The notes under the pieces were generated by a model, which made no database searches, was not told the DNA's origin, and saw nothing but the letters and a program-made list of their open reading frames with translations. Positions 38,846-46,624 of a stretch of 64,000 nt of DNA are shown piece after piece. Source of the DNA: Saprospiraceae bacterium (GTDB lineage Bacteria; Bacteroidota; Bacteroidia; Chitinophagales; Saprospiraceae); the NCBI GenBank assembly GCA_013360405.1, contig JABWBR010000010.1, positions 1 to 64,000 of the forward strand, in the 5' to 3' direction. Within the stretch, counting starts at the first letter, position 1. Every line of letters starts with the position of its first letter. The translations under genes were made by a program, and so were the position numbers.

Positions 38846-40791
38846 CTTAGTACCGCCACCGTCATCCTGGGGTCGTAGTCGCCTTGCATAATCGGGGATT
38901 GGCGGTTGCCGGTATACGAACGCACATTGGCTTGCACATAATCGAACAACTCCTGCACACTCACAATCTTATCCCTGCTGCTATCGGCTTCGCCTTTTAG
39001 GCCGCGTATCAGAAAGTGGCTGAACACCCCCTGGCGAAGCCCGCTCGATTCGAGTGAAGTTTCTTCCGATTTGGAAGACATCAGTAAGGCCGAGCCGGCT
39101 TTTGCCTTGGCGAGTGTTTCGTAATAGGTAGTGAGCATGCTGGGTTCTTTGTCGCCGCGCATAGCCAACAGGCTACCCGAGTGGCAGGCATCGGCAATTA
39201 CGAGTTTGTATTTTGCGGGACTGCGCGCCAGGATGTCGTTGACTTCATCGTGGTATAATTTATTGTCGACGCCGTCAAAATCGATGGGCAGGAAAGAACC
39301 TTTCAGGCCGTGTCCGGAGAAGTAAAAGAAAACCAGGTCATTGGGTCCCGCCTTGCCGAAGATATCCTCCATCGTATTTTTGATGTTGCGCTTGGTAGCG
39401 TCTTCATCCACCAGGATGCGGATTTGCTCTTCGGGCAAAGCCCCTCCTTCGGGGCTGCGCAGAAACGCAAAGATGCGGTACGCGTCGTCATCCGGATAGC
39501 GCAATACGGGCATATGATTGTATGCCGACACGCCGATAATCACGGCCCACACTTTGAGGTCGGGCATAGTTTTGCGGTATTTGGGACTGGATACGTCTTC
39601 CTGGGCGATGGCGTAGGGGTTTTTAGCGCCCAGATAAGTACCTTCTTTCCAAAAGCCGTTTACGTGGGTACCGTCTTCCATAAAAAGCGTCCCGTAACCG
39701 TTAAAAGCGCCATTAGCCATATCGCCCTCGTAGCGCTCGCTGTTGGGATAATACACCACGCCTTTGCCGTCGGGCAAATGATTTTTAAACGTACCGATAT
39801 ACTTGGGTCCGTCGCGAAAAACATACGTGCCGTAACCGTTTGCGCAATCGCCCTCGATACAGCCCATTTTCGTGGTGGCGCCTTTGCCTACAAATTCGCC
39901 TTCTTTCCACTCACCCGTAGTAGTGGCGCCGTTGGCCTGGATGAGCGTACCGTTGCCATTGCGGAGGCCGTTGCGAAAATTGCCTACGTATTTGTCTTTA
40001 TTAGGATAAAAAAACGTACCGCCGGCGTTGGGTTTGCCATTTCGAAAATAACCTTCGTAGCGGCTACCATCGGGATAGGCAAATACCCCCTGGCCATTTA
40101 CGCAATCGCCGCTCAAACAACCCGATTGCACGGCAGTGCCGTCGTTAGATTTTTCTTTTGCCAGGGCTGAGGCATCAACGATCTTGCCGCCGGCGTCAAC
40201 GGGCTGTCCACGCTTCCAACTGCCTGTGCGCTTGGAGCCGTCGGCATACGTTTTTGTGCCGTTGCCCTCCGGGTAACGGTTCATCCATTCGCCCTGGTAT
40301 TTGGAGCCGTCGGAGTAATAACAGACACCGATACCCTGAATTTCTCCATTTCGAAATTCACCGATATATACCGCCCCGCTGGGATAAATATAAATACCCG
40401 TACCGTTGTAACAATCGCCCGATACGCACCCGGTCTGAGCCGGCGTTAGTTCGGCATTGCCTTTTACGCCTATTTCCGACCAACTGGTGGTTTGTGTTTT
40501 GATAAATTTGCCTTTGCGCCATTCTCCTTCTTCACGCACGCCGTTTTTATACGTTTTTATCCCCTGCCCATCGGGTTTGCCTGCATTCCACTCCCCGCGG
40601 TATTTGCTGCCATCGGTATAATAACAAGTGCCTACGCCCTTGATCTGACCGTCGGTAAAATGCCCGGCATATTTGGATCCATCAGGTAAAATTAAAATGC
40701 CATTGCCATTTTTGCAATCACCCGAAATACACTGCGCCGAACTCCAGGTTGACAATAACATGAATATTAAAAGGGGCAAAATGTGTTTCAT
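38842..40791 (-). CDS. secreted MORN-repeat caspase (C14), larger paralogue
   Basis: 649 residues from ATG at 40791, which begins a signal peptide (ILPLLIFMLLSTWSSAQ); the frame to 40812 only adds 7. Twelve MORN repeats in four triads, each triad opened by C-x2-GDC-x-NG (CISGDCKNG, CVSGDCYNG, CLSGDCVNG, CIEGDCANG). The C-terminal caspase domain (about 409-649) has His494 in FYFSGHG and Cys536 in IADACHSG; the Asp before Cys is the basic-P1 pocket residue of metacaspases. The signal peptide places it in the periplasm or outside. Paralogue next to it. Function unknown; proteolytic scaffold likely. Confidence 0.88.
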   Translation of the reverse strand: MKHILPLLIFMLLSTWSSAQCISGDCKNGNGILILPDGSKYAGHFTDGQIKGVGTCYYTDGSKYRGEWNAGKPDGQGIKTYKNGVREEGEWRKGKFIKTQTTSWSEIGVKGNAELTPAQTGCVSGDCYNGTGIYIYPSGAVYIGEFRNGEIQGIGVCYYSDGSKYQGEWMNRYPEGNGTKTYADGSKRTGSWKRGQPVDAGGKIVDASALAKEKSNDGTAVQSGCLSGDCVNGQGVFAYPDGSRYEGYFRNGKPNAGGTFFYPNKDKYVGNFRNGLRNGNGTLIQANGATTTGEWKEGEFVGKGATTKMGCIEGDCANGYGTYVFRDGPKYIGTFKNHLPDGKGVVYYPNSERYEGDMANGAFNGYGTLFMEDGTHVNGFWKEGTYLGAKNPYAIAQEDVSSPKYRKTMPDLKVWAVIIGVSAYNHMPVLRYPDDDAYRIFAFLRSPEGGALPEEQIRILVDEDATKRNIKNTMEDIFGKAGPNDLVFFYFSGHGLKGSFLPIDFDGVDNKLYHDEVNDILARSPAKYKLVIADACHSGSLLAMRGDKEPSMLTTYYETLAKAKAGSALLMSSKSEETSLESSGLRQGVFSHFLIRGLKGEADSSRDKIVSVQELFDYVQANVRSYTGNRQSPIMQGDYDPRMTVAVLR

Positions 40792-40867
40792 GCTGCGTTT
40801 GGGTTTTAACATATGGTGTATTTGACAGAAAAGCCCATTACTGCAGGCTAAGTTAAGAAAAAAATCC

Positions 40868-40986
40868 GATTTTCAATTTCGGATTGCGGATTGCGGATTT
40901 CGGATTTTTATAAGATGCAATCCGCAATCCGCAATCCGCAATCCGAAATCCGAAATCCGAAATCCGAAATCCGAAATCCGAAATCG
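40868..40986. repeat. AATCCGC/AATCCGA word hairpin
   Basis: GCGGATT/TCGGATT heptamers on the left, then about ten AATCCGC and AATCCGA heptamers on the right, complementary over at least 25 bases with a TTTATAAGATG loop. It separates the two tandem MORN-caspase genes. Confidence 0.9.
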
Positions 40987-40988
40987 TT

Positions 40989-42344
40989 TCACCTCACCAC
41001 TCCCACCGGCATACCCTCATCATAGCTTCCTGAGAGCGAAGGAGTTTGTGCATTGGCTGTATATAGGCGAACCTGGCGGTGAATAAAAACGAAAAGCTCT
41101 TTTATCGTAACCAAATTATCTACATTCGTATCGGCTTCGCCTTTGAGGCCGCGCACCAGAAAATGGCTGAAAATGCCTGCCCGGAGGCCACCGTCTTCCA
41201 GCGAATATTCTTCGCCTTTCGACGACATGAGCAGCGCCATGCCGCCTTTGGCGTCTTCAAATGCCTGATAATACTTTTTCAATGTGCTTTCGAGGGGGGT
41301 TTTTGCGGCAAACAAGGTGCCCGAATGGCAAGCGTCGGCGATCACGAGTTTGTGTTTGGCGCGACTTTGGCGAAGTAGATCTTTAATTTCCACATGTGTA
41401 AGCTTGTTGTTGTATCCGTCAAAATCTATGGGTAAAAAAGCGCCCGGCAGGCCATGTCCTGAGAAATAAAGCATGACCACATCGTTGTCGTCGGCGCGCG
41501 AAAACACCATACGCATCGTGCTGATCACATTTTTCCGGGTGGCGTCTTCATCGATGAGCACTTTCACCTGGTTATCGGGCAGGGCGCCGCCCTCGGGGCT
41601 TTTCAGGAAAGCATAGATCTGGTAGGCGTCGTCGTCGGTATAGCGCAATACGGGCATATGTACATATCGCGCAGCGCCCACAATCACTGCCCATATTTTT
41701 ACTTTTGGGTCTTTGTCGACTTTTTCAAAAGCTACCTCTACGGTTTTTATGCTTTCTGTTTCGCCATCCAGGGAGTCGTTTGTCCACTGGCCGGCCATCT
41801 GACGGCCGTCGGCATAAAACAGGGCGCCTTGTCCCTGGCGTTTGCCTTTATACCATTGGCCTTCGTAACGCGACCCGTCGGCGTAGTCCATACGGCCCGA
41901 GCCTTCAAAATACCCCATCACGAACTGACCTTCGTAGCGGTCGCCGTTGACAAACACAAAGATGCCCTGGCCGTGTTGCCAGTTCTCCTGCCACTCGCCT
42001 TCGTAGCGATTGCCGTTGGCATAACTCATCACTCCGCGGCCGTCAAACTTATTGAGGTGAAATTCCCCGAAATATTCGTCGCCGTTGGCAAAAACAAAAC
42101 GCCCGTCACCCTCGCGGTACTGATCGGTCCAATTGCCAATATACTTATTGCCATCGCTGAAATAAAAGATACCCTTGCCGTGAATTTTTCCTTCGAGAAA
42201 ATCGCCGATGTACTTGCCGCCGGAGGGGAAAACAGCCGTACCATAGCCGTTGAAGCAGTCGCCGCTGAGGCACTTATATTGTGCTTTTAGCCCCACGGGA
42301 ATGAACAACGCGACCAACACGCTCGCACGGAGGATTGCTCTCAT
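40989..42344 (-). CDS. secreted MORN-repeat caspase (C14), smaller paralogue
   Basis: 451 residues from ATG at 42344 (signal peptide ASVLVALFIPVGLKAQ). Seven MORN repeats preceded by a single C-x2-GDC-x-NG motif (CLSGDCFNG), then a caspase domain (about 215-451) with His297 in LYFSGHG and Cys339 in IADACHSG. The catalytic domains of the two neighbours are closely similar (shared PVLRY-DDDAY, AFL-SPEGGALP, SHFL-RGLKGEAD), while their MORN parts differ in number, pointing to tandem duplication followed by repeat expansion or loss. Same predicted compartment and basic P1 preference. Confidence 0.88.
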   Translation of the reverse strand: MRAILRASVLVALFIPVGLKAQYKCLSGDCFNGYGTAVFPSGGKYIGDFLEGKIHGKGIFYFSDGNKYIGNWTDQYREGDGRFVFANGDEYFGEFHLNKFDGRGVMSYANGNRYEGEWQENWQHGQGIFVFVNGDRYEGQFVMGYFEGSGRMDYADGSRYEGQWYKGKRQGQGALFYADGRQMAGQWTNDSLDGETESIKTVEVAFEKVDKDPKVKIWAVIVGAARYVHMPVLRYTDDDAYQIYAFLKSPEGGALPDNQVKVLIDEDATRKNVISTMRMVFSRADDNDVVMLYFSGHGLPGAFLPIDFDGYNNKLTHVEIKDLLRQSRAKHKLVIADACHSGTLFAAKTPLESTLKKYYQAFEDAKGGMALLMSSKGEEYSLEDGGLRAGIFSHFLVRGLKGEADTNVDNLVTIKELFVFIHRQVRLYTANAQTPSLSGSYDEGMPVGVVR

Positions 42345-42603
42345 GATGATGTCTTTTTTTGGCTGCCGCAAATACGGCAGTTCAGGCGAAAGAGATTGAA
42401 ATAATTGCGTGTAGCGGTTGGCGCAATAGATAACGGTTTTTGGTTTGCAAATGCAATAAGCCTCCCCGTGAAAATTATACCCTTATGCAGGGATTGTGTT
42501 GTTGTGTAGTAGTTGTATGTTGAAAACTATTATGAATAAACTATATTTATATGGCCTTATTGCACCGCAAAAACGTTTTAAGAAAAAATTTACACGGAAA
42601 GCT
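42345..42603. other. divergent spacer without a gene
   Basis: Between the divergent MORN-caspase and DUF4920 genes. AT-rich in the right half; a candidate -7 box for the plus-strand gene follows at 42604. Apart from the discarded 5' extensions of the flanking genes I see no ORF, hairpin or word array here. Confidence 0.5.
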
Positions 42604-42611
42604 TACTTTTG
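42604..42611 (+). promoter_or_regulatory. -7 element of the DUF4920 gene
   Basis: TACTTTTG, full match, 27 bases before the ATG at 42638; supports that start over the frame opening at 42551. Confidence 0.5.
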
Positions 42612-42637
42612 CATGCTACATTAACACCTTATTAATT

Positions 42638-43138
42638 ATGCGCATGTTAAGTGTATTAAAAACCTGGGGCCCGGTTTTAGCCCTGTTTGTTGTGCTGGCA
42701 GCTTGCAACAGCACGCGTTCGATTACCGGACAAACCTTCGGCGAGCCTATTTCTGCTAAAGAAGCCATCACTTACGACGACCTGCTCAAAAAGCTGGACG
42801 GCAAAGATTCGCTGGCCGTAAAGGTGCGCGGCACAGTAGAAGGCGTTTGCCAGGCAAAAGGCTGCTGGATGAATATCGTTTCCGCTAAAAATCCATCGCA
42901 GGAATCGATGTTCGTCAAATTCAAAGACTATGGGTTTTTTATGCCCAAAGATATCGCCGGCCGCGAGGTCATCATGCAAGGGTACGCCTACCGCGAAGTC
43001 ACTCCCGTTGATGAACTCAAACACTACGCCGAAGACGAGGGCAAATCACAAGCCGAAATCGACGCCATCACCCAACCCAAAGTAGAACTCAAGTTTATGG
43101 CTTCGGGTGTGATGCTGGTAGACCAGGCCAAACAATAA
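42638..43138 (+). CDS. DUF4920 lipoprotein
   Basis: 166 residues from ATG at 42638, giving a lipoprotein signal (LALFVVLAACNSTRS, Cys about residue 23). The mature part is a DUF4920 domain: GTVEGVCQAKGCWMNIVS with the conserved C-x4-C-W, FVKFKDYGFFMPKDIAGREVIMQGYA, and a C-terminal VELKFMASGVMLV. The conserved cysteines and OB-like pattern hint at metal or redox function, but no activity is known to me. An HD-domain gene follows after 61 bases. Confidence 0.85.
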   Translation: MRMLSVLKTWGPVLALFVVLAACNSTRSITGQTFGEPISAKEAITYDDLLKKLDGKDSLAVKVRGTVEGVCQAKGCWMNIVSAKNPSQESMFVKFKDYGFFMPKDIAGREVIMQGYAYREVTPVDELKHYAEDEGKSQAEIDAITQPKVELKFMASGVMLVDQAKQ

Positions 43139-43199
43139 GCCTCCGCCGGGAAGCGTTGTTGTTGAACTATCGCGGCAACGCTTCCCTCAACCCACTTGT

Positions 43200-43793
43200 A
43201 TGGATTATCAGGCAGCCAAAGCTTTTATCATCGACAAGATGCAGCGCGAGCTTTCTCAAAGGCTCACTTACCACGGCCTGCACCATACGCTCGACGTGCT
43301 CGAGGTAACCTCCGAGCTTTGCGCCCTCGAAAATATCCCCCCCACCGATACGCTACTGCTCGAAACCGCCGCCCTTTTTCACGACTGCGGCTTTACCGTC
43401 AATAATAAAAACCACGAAGAGCTGGGCTGCGATATCGCCCACGCCCACCTGCCGCGCTTCGGGTTCTCCCCTACCGATATCAACCGCATCTGCGGCATGA
43501 TCATGGCCACTAAGATCCCCCAACGCCCCCAGGACCGCTTCGAGGAAATTCTCTGCGACGCCGACCTCGACTACCTCGGCCGTCCCGACTTTTATACCAT
43601 CGGCGCTACCCTCTTTGAAGAACTCAAGGCCTTCAACGTACTCCACACCGAAGAAGCCTGGAACCGTCTACAAGTCAATTTCCTTGAGAATCATCAGTTT
43701 TTTACCGCCACTAACCGCAAGCGCCGCGCACCTGTAAAAGCGCGGCATCTGGGTGAGTTGAAAATATTGGTGGCAACTTATAGCCCACGCTAG
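43200..43793 (+). CDS. HD-domain phosphohydrolase
   Basis: 197 residues, ATG start. HD superfamily metal-dependent phosphohydrolase: His28/His29 in LTYHGLHHTLDVL, the His61-Asp62 pair in AALFHDCGF, and ILCDADLDYLGR with the distal aspartates. Length suits stand-alone HD proteins acting on nucleotides or cyclic nucleotides. No linked synthetase is encoded here; the class III cyclase at 48903 is the only second-messenger gene nearby. Substrate unknown. Confidence 0.82.
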   Translation: MDYQAAKAFIIDKMQRELSQRLTYHGLHHTLDVLEVTSELCALENIPPTDTLLLETAALFHDCGFTVNNKNHEELGCDIAHAHLPRFGFSPTDINRICGMIMATKIPQRPQDRFEEILCDADLDYLGRPDFYTIGATLFEELKAFNVLHTEEAWNRLQVNFLENHQFFTATNRKRRAPVKARHLGELKILVATYSPR

Positions 43794-43849
43794 GCAGCAT
43801 TTCCCAACTTTCTTTCGTTTTACCCTCGCTTGATGTATGAGCGACTGGC

Positions 43850-43916
43850 GCAGCCCCTGCTTTACACTCACTTGAACCAGTTAATTGATCAAAGGAAGGG
43901 GCTGCCCGGTCTTTTT
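43850..43916 (+). terminator. candidate terminator after the HD gene
   Basis: GCAGCCCC (43850-43857) pairs with GGGGCTGC (43898-43905), followed within a few bases by CTTTTT. The 40-base loop is long for an intrinsic terminator, so the call is tentative. Confidence 0.4.
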
Positions 43917-44169
43917 GTCTTACTCCCCTCCTACCCCGTTATTCTCCCTTTCCACGATGCATTGACATAAATTAAATATGAGACACTGCTTTGCCGCTTG
44001 TAACTAAAAATCTTACCTTCGATAATTAGTTGGTTGTGGAATGTCGTTATACCTATGCTGCATTTTATTCATCGCCCCTGTTTCCAGGGCCCGATGGACA
44101 AAAATCAGCACTACACCAAAAAAACTGGGAACAACACTTCAGACAGTAAAAGACTGCTGACGTCTGGGC

Positions 44170-44352
44170 AAAAAAAAGGCCTTTGATAGGCTTTTAGACC
44201 CATCAAAGGCAAGGGGGACTACTAACACGCTAATGAGTAATTTCATTTCTGTGTGAAATAAAGGGGGAATGAAAGCTGTCCGTAAGTTATCGTCCAGCCA
44301 CACACACAGAGAGAGCGCTTAAAGCCTGGCAATCTACCTTTACCAACTATGA
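44170..44352 (-). ncRNA. candidate small RNA C (about 180 nt)
   Basis: The minus strand has a complete promoter (see 44358-44388) and ends in a 9-bp stem GCCTTTGAT/ATCAAAGGC (44179-44187 with 44202-44210) plus eight T residues. Ahead of the stem it carries CTCATTAGCGTGTTAG, similar to CTCATAGTATGTT in candidates A and B at 13.2-13.5 kb. No reading frame of note inside. It may be a longer member of the same family; I could not match it to 6S, tmRNA, SRP or RNase P RNA. Confidence 0.5.
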
Positions 44353-44357
44353 TATGG

Positions 44358-44388
44358 CAAAAGTAATCGGCCAGAGCCTGTGTATCAA
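44358..44388 (-). promoter_or_regulatory. promoter of candidate small RNA C
   Basis: On the minus strand TTG (44386-44388), exactly 20 bases, then TACTTTTG (44358-44365): full consensus Bacteroidota promoter pointing at the intrinsic terminator near 44170, with no protein gene between. Confidence 0.7.
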
Positions 44389-44623
44389 TTACAAAAATTG
44401 ACACATTGAACAGCGCAGATTGAAATATATCATACGCATTTTTTATTCAAAAACCTGATTATCAGGCTATTGATTCTATATAATATTGGTCAATTGCAAC
44501 GCAAAAGAAACGTTGCGACCGCTTTTCCCGCCGATGCGCGTATTTTCTCTCCCGGCATAGCTGTACGTGTATAGCTATACGCCACAGGTTGTGCCGCAAC
44601 GGCGCCCAAGGAGAAAAAACCTG
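44389..44623. other. spacer without recognised gene
   Basis: AT-rich left half with a small CCTGATTATCAGG palindrome, then a more GC-rich part with TAGCTGTACGTGTATAGCTA. No ORF, RNA fold or word array that I can support. Confidence 0.4.
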
Positions 44624-44767
44624 CTACCAACCGTCTTGGTCGTCAACGACGATTTTCGGTTGCGGTTTGTAGTAGGTATTGTCCTTGGAATCGCGGAAAT
44701 GACCCGGTGTCGAAAGAAGTCCAAGCGAAATCAGTAATGCAATGATGGTAGCCATAGTTTTAAACAT
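44624..44767 (-). CDS. 47-residue hydrophobic small protein
   Basis: 47 residues, ATG at 44767, TAG at 44624-44626. Residues 5-20 form a hydrophobic helix (MATIIALLISLGLLST), followed by a polar, tyrosine- and lysine-containing tail ending IVVDDQDGW. It could be a secreted peptide or a single-pass membrane peptide. The start codon sits in one arm of a 14-bp perfect inverted repeat (44754-44767/44776-44789), which could fold over the ribosome site. Coding status is inferred from composition and the signal-like N-terminus only; no homologue known to me. Confidence 0.5.
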   Translation of the reverse strand: MFKTMATIIALLISLGLLSTPGHFRDSKDNTYYKPQPKIVVDDQDGW

Positions 44768-44789
44768 TTTAAATGATGTTTAAAACTAT
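44754..44789. repeat. perfect inverted repeat over the small-protein start
   Basis: ATAGTTTTAAACAT and ATGTTTAAAACTAT, 14 bases each, perfect, around the 8-base spacer TTTAAATG. It could act as an RNA hairpin that hides the ATG or as a DNA-binding site. Confidence 0.8.
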
Positions 44790-44926
44790 GACGATAGGTT
44801 CAAAAGGTATCTAACTTTTTGAGGTCATTTAAACAGTACATAATAGTAATTATTATGACTGTAAATTTATTAAAAAATTGATTATCATTGTGCTGTGTCG
44901 TTGGTATTTACTAAAATTGAACTAAA

Positions 44927-46453
44927 ATGAAGGACTTAAAACCCCTGATAGATCTCATTTCCAGGAACAAAATCAAGCAAATAGAGGTGGCCGGTCTGCC
45001 CGGCCGGGCGCGTACCAAGGTGCAGCAGCTCTACCAGGCCATTGCCGAAAACCGCTTTGAAAGCGAAGAAGAAGCTGCGCGTTACTTTTTTGAAGAAAGC
45101 GAATTGCAGCCCGTGTATTTCGCGCGCCTCAAGCGGCAGTTGCGCGAACGCCTCATCAATACCCTTTTTTTTATCGACGCCAACCAACCCAACTTCAACG
45201 ATTACCAACGGGCTTATTACACCTGCTACAAATACACCACCGCAGTAAAGATTATGCTGGGGCGTTATGCCCGCTCGGCCGCCATCCCCCTGGCAGAGTA
45301 TACGCTGAAAAAAGCCCAGGAATTTGAGTTTACAGATCTAATATTTGAACTGAGTAAAGTACTATTAAGTCATTATGGTCACGCAGTTGGAGATTTTAAA
45401 AAATATCAAACATATCGTGATCTATCTATAAAATATTCAGAAATATATCGAGCTGAAAATTTATCCGAAACTTATCGACTCGATATTACCCAACACTTTG
45501 CCCGTTCTAAAGCTACAAAAACTGAATTAGCTGTTTTGGCCGAAAAGTATTTTCAAGAGTTAGATTTAATACCTAAAGAGTACAGGTCATATAGATTTTA
45601 TTTTCAATACTACCTCATTTCCCTTCTCCGCTACGAAATCCTAAACGATTATGCGAACACCTTAAAGATCAGTTTAGAGGCGTTGGCATATTTTGAGCAG
45701 GCGCGCAAGGCGTCGGCCAGCAACCTCACCATACTCAACTCTTTTTTGAACCATGCGTTGGCTTGTTATTTGCGGCTCGAGCGGCACAAAGAGGGGGAAG
45801 CTATTGCGCAGCGTTTGCTCAAGATCAACGCAGAGGGGTCGGTGACCTGGTACAACACCTTATCGTATTATCTCATATTGTGTTTGCACTCCGAACAATA
45901 CGCGAAGGCATATAAAGTATACAAGATGGCTTCGCAACACCCCAACTACGCGCATCTGCACCAAAACATCCTCGAATACTGGCGGGTAATAGAGGCCTTC
46001 ATCCATTATTTTATCAGCATTCACAAGATCAAACCGGAGCGGCACGACCACAAGAGCGTATTCCGCATCAACCGCTTTATCAATGAAGTACCCACCTATT
46101 CGAGAGACAAGCAGGGTACCAATATTTCCATACTGATCCTTCAGGTATTGTTTTTATTGCAACAGGGCAAATACAACGAGATCATCGACCGCATGGAGTC
46201 GCTCAACATGTATGCCCACCGCCATCTTCGACAAGACGACACCTACCGCAGCAACTGTTTTATCAAAATGCTGCTCACACTTCCGCAGGCCAACTTTCAC
46301 AAAAACGGAGTGGTGCGCAAGGCCAAGAAATTTCACGATTTGCTCCTGGGCGCTCCCCTGGTGAGCGCCAAACAAAGCGCAGAACTGGAAATCGTCCCCT
46401 ACGAGGTACTTTGGGATTGCGTGTTGCAATCGCTGGATAATAGGTTTCATTAG
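44927..46453 (+). CDS. helical repeat (TPR-like) protein, unknown function, mosaic composition
   Basis: 508 residues, ATG start. No signal peptide. All-helical with irregular 30-40-residue units (e.g. LAYFEQARKASASNLTILNSFLNHALACYLRLERHKEGEAIAQRLL), consistent with a TPR-like solenoid; an N-terminal segment QPVYFARLKRQLRERLINTLFF is basic. No catalytic motif. Codons from about 45330 to 45640 are strikingly AT-rich (e.g. AAATATTCAGAAATATAT), while both ends use the GC-rich codons of the genome, so a central part may have been exchanged. Stop codon lies in a GGCTTAG array. Family not recognised. Confidence 0.7.
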   Translation: MKDLKPLIDLISRNKIKQIEVAGLPGRARTKVQQLYQAIAENRFESEEEAARYFFEESELQPVYFARLKRQLRERLINTLFFIDANQPNFNDYQRAYYTCYKYTTAVKIMLGRYARSAAIPLAEYTLKKAQEFEFTDLIFELSKVLLSHYGHAVGDFKKYQTYRDLSIKYSEIYRAENLSETYRLDITQHFARSKATKTELAVLAEKYFQELDLIPKEYRSYRFYFQYYLISLLRYEILNDYANTLKISLEALAYFEQARKASASNLTILNSFLNHALACYLRLERHKEGEAIAQRLLKINAEGSVTWYNTLSYYLILCLHSEQYAKAYKVYKMASQHPNYAHLHQNILEYWRVIEAFIHYFISIHKIKPERHDHKSVFRINRFINEVPTYSRDKQGTNISILILQVLFLLQQGKYNEIIDRMESLNMYAHRHLRQDDTYRSNCFIKMLLTLPQANFHKNGVVRKAKKFHDLLLGAPLVSAKQSAELEIVPYEVLWDCVLQSLDNRFH

Positions 46454-46518
46454 GGTTTAGGGCTTAGGGCTTAGGGCTAACTGCTAAGCCCTAACTGCTA
46501 AGCCCTAAGCCCTAAAAA
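46454..46518. repeat. GGCTTAG word hairpin
   Basis: GGTTTAGGGCTTAGGGCTTAG then CTAAGCCCTAACTGCTAAGCCC; the stop codon TAG of the upstream gene is part of the first word. Between tandem plus-strand genes. Confidence 0.85.
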
Positions 46519-46547
46519 AAACAAGTGCAAAAAAATAATAAAAAAAT

Positions 46548-46585
46548 TTGTTTGATAACACCTTTTGTTTTATCTTGCGTGCAAG
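46548..46585 (+). promoter_or_regulatory. promoter region and palindrome of the S24 regulator gene
   Basis: TTG at 46548-46550, 20 bases, then TATCTTGC (partial -7 match). The dyad CTTGC-GT-GCAAG (46574-46585) overlaps the -7 region and start site, suggesting autorepression by the encoded HTH-S24 protein. Confidence 0.55.
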
Positions 46586-46624
46586 TTCACTGGTTTTTGT
46601 TTAAAGAAGCTAATTGCACCACAT

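Noticed and set aside
40917-40986. AATCCGC/AATCCGA units considered as a CRISPR array
   Set aside because: The unit is 7 bases with no unique spacers, and no cas gene is nearby; it is a word hairpin.
43794-44623. tRNA or rRNA gene in the largest spacer
   Set aside because: No cloverleaf with TTCGA-type T-loop or rRNA-like blocks was found; the only supported features are a tentative terminator and sRNA candidate C.
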